This document shows positions 29,251-29,859 of a stretch of DNA of 29,859 nucleotides, one piece after another. This DNA is from an uncultured Pelosinus sp. (lineage in GTDB: Bacteria > Bacillota > Negativicutes > UMGS1260). Location: the NCBI GenBank assembly GCA_900550105.1, contig URQW01000033.1, forward strand, positions 1 through 29,859, given 5' to 3'. Position 1 is the first letter of the stretch. Each line of letters opens with the position of its first letter. The notes beneath the pieces were generated by a model. That model made no database searches. It was not told the DNA's origin and saw only the letters and a list, made by a program, of their open reading frames with translations. Made by a program: the position numbers and the translations under genes.

Positions 29251-29859
29251 TTAGAGTGTCGTAACAGTTGCGACCCAGCCATGTTTATCCTGGCGTTTGC
29301 CATATTGCAAACCTGTTACCATATCAAAGAGTTGCTGAGCAATCGGGCCTGTTTCATTATTATTGACGGTAATCGTTTTACCTTTCCAGGTTAAAGAACC
29401 GACAGGAGAAATGACAGCTGCTGTACCCGTTCCGAAAATTTCTTCTAGCTGTCCTTTGTCATAAGCTTCATAGACTTCATCAATAGAAATGACCCGTTCG
29501 GTTGCTTTGAGACCCAGTTCCGGCGCAAGTTCAAGCACCGTTTTACGCGTCATACCACCGAGGATACTGCCAGTTAATGCAGGCGTAATCAGTTCACCGT
29601 TGATTTTAAAGAATATATTCATTGCGCCGACTTCTTCGATATTTTTCCGTTCCACCGCATCTAGCCAAAGCACCTGGGAAAAACCTTCTTTTTCCGCTAC
29701 TTCACCAGCTCGAAGACTTGCCGCATAATTAGCTGGCGTCTTAGCTTCACCAACGCCGCCAGGACAAGCGCGGACGAAATGATCTTCAACCTTCAGCTTA
29801 ACAGGCTTAAAGCCATTGGCATAGTAAGCGCCTACTGGTGACAGAATGATCATCAATTT
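29251..29859 (-). CDS. ilvE: Branched-chain amino acid aminotransferase, C-terminal part
   Basis: The last 203 codons of a fold-type IV PLP aminotransferase; the N-terminal part lies beyond the window. The PLP lysine is visible in ACPGGVGEAKTPANYAASL, which matches the GGxGxxKxxxNY signature of the eukaryotic-like branched-chain transaminases. LWLDAVERKNIEEVGAMNIFF and GTGTAAVISPVG are further conserved blocks. It moves amino groups between leucine, isoleucine or valine and 2-oxoglutarate in the cytoplasm. Its own terminator follows; it is a separate unit from cdaA. Confidence 0.93.
   Translation of the reverse strand, partial: KLMIILSPVGAYYANGFKPVKLKVEDHFVRACPGGVGEAKTPANYAASLRAGEVAEKEGFSQVLWLDAVERKNIEEVGAMNIFFKINGELITPALTGSILGGMTRKTVLELAPELGLKATERVISIDEVYEAYDKGQLEEIFGTGTAAVISPVGSLTWKGKTITVNNNETGPIAQQLFDMVTGLQYGKRQDKHGWVATVTTL

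Noticed and set aside
1..29859. CRISPR arrays, insertion sequences, tRNA or rRNA genes
   Set aside because: No spaced direct repeats of CRISPR type, no transposase frames with terminal inverted repeats, and no recognisable tRNA or rRNA sequence were seen on reading through both strands.

Overview
The window looks like the chromosome of a Negativicutes bacterium: an anaerobic, propionate-forming, Gram-negative-type Firmicute of the Pelosinus/Sporomusa/Propionispora kind. This is inferred from the split-subunit sodium-pumping methylmalonyl-CoA decarboxylase, the Firmicute-type cdaA-cdaR-glmM-glmS block with a glmS ribozyme, the maf-radC pair, strong AGGAGG ribosome binding sites and frequent TTG starts. 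No 16S rRNA or other taxonomic marker is present, so genus is not claimed. Almost everything is on the minus strand; the only well-supported plus-strand genes are the three at 11.8-15.6 kb.

Left part (1-10.5 kb): the 5' end of radC, then maf and a small DUF4321-type membrane protein. A LysR regulator and two carboxylate-type permeases (DASS/SLC13 and GntP) follow. Next is the methylmalonyl-CoA decarboxylase cluster, in transcription order mmdA, a 53-aa membrane protein, mmdB, a hairpin, a gamma-class carbonic anhydrase, a 49-aa membrane protein, mmdD, mmdC. The decarboxylase removes CO2 from methylmalonyl-CoA through biotin and uses the energy to export sodium ions. A 39-bp element followed by an identically spaced promoter occurs both 5' of mmdA and beside lysR, which suggests that this LysR protein controls the mmd operon.

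Middle part (10.5-15.7 kb): a ferritin-like protein with two E...ExxH half-bundles and an antibiotic-biosynthesis-monooxygenase-like protein. On the plus strand are a membrane diguanylate cyclase without an I-site and a pair of exported peptidases (C39-like and C69-like).

Copper-type island (15.7-22.1 kb): a membrane polyferredoxin (NapH/NosR-like), a His/Met-repeat membrane protein, a complete multicopper oxidase, a small membrane protein, a Met-rich exported protein, a DUF2933-type protein, a 46-aa membrane protein, and a second multicopper oxidase interrupted by two in-frame TAG codons. Two of its promoters share a triple TTCA repeat with 11-bp spacing placed 9 bp before the -10 box, which points to one OmpR/PhoB-type response regulator encoded outside the window.

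Right part (22.1-29.9 kb): the cell-wall and c-di-AMP block. In transcription order it is cdaA, cdaR, an FAD-dependent dehydrogenase (COG2509-like), glmM, then glmS behind a glmS ribozyme. The C-terminal part of a branched-chain aminotransferase lies at the right edge. GlmM and GlmS make the glucosamine-phosphate precursors of peptidoglycan; CdaA makes c-di-AMP and CdaR is its membrane partner.
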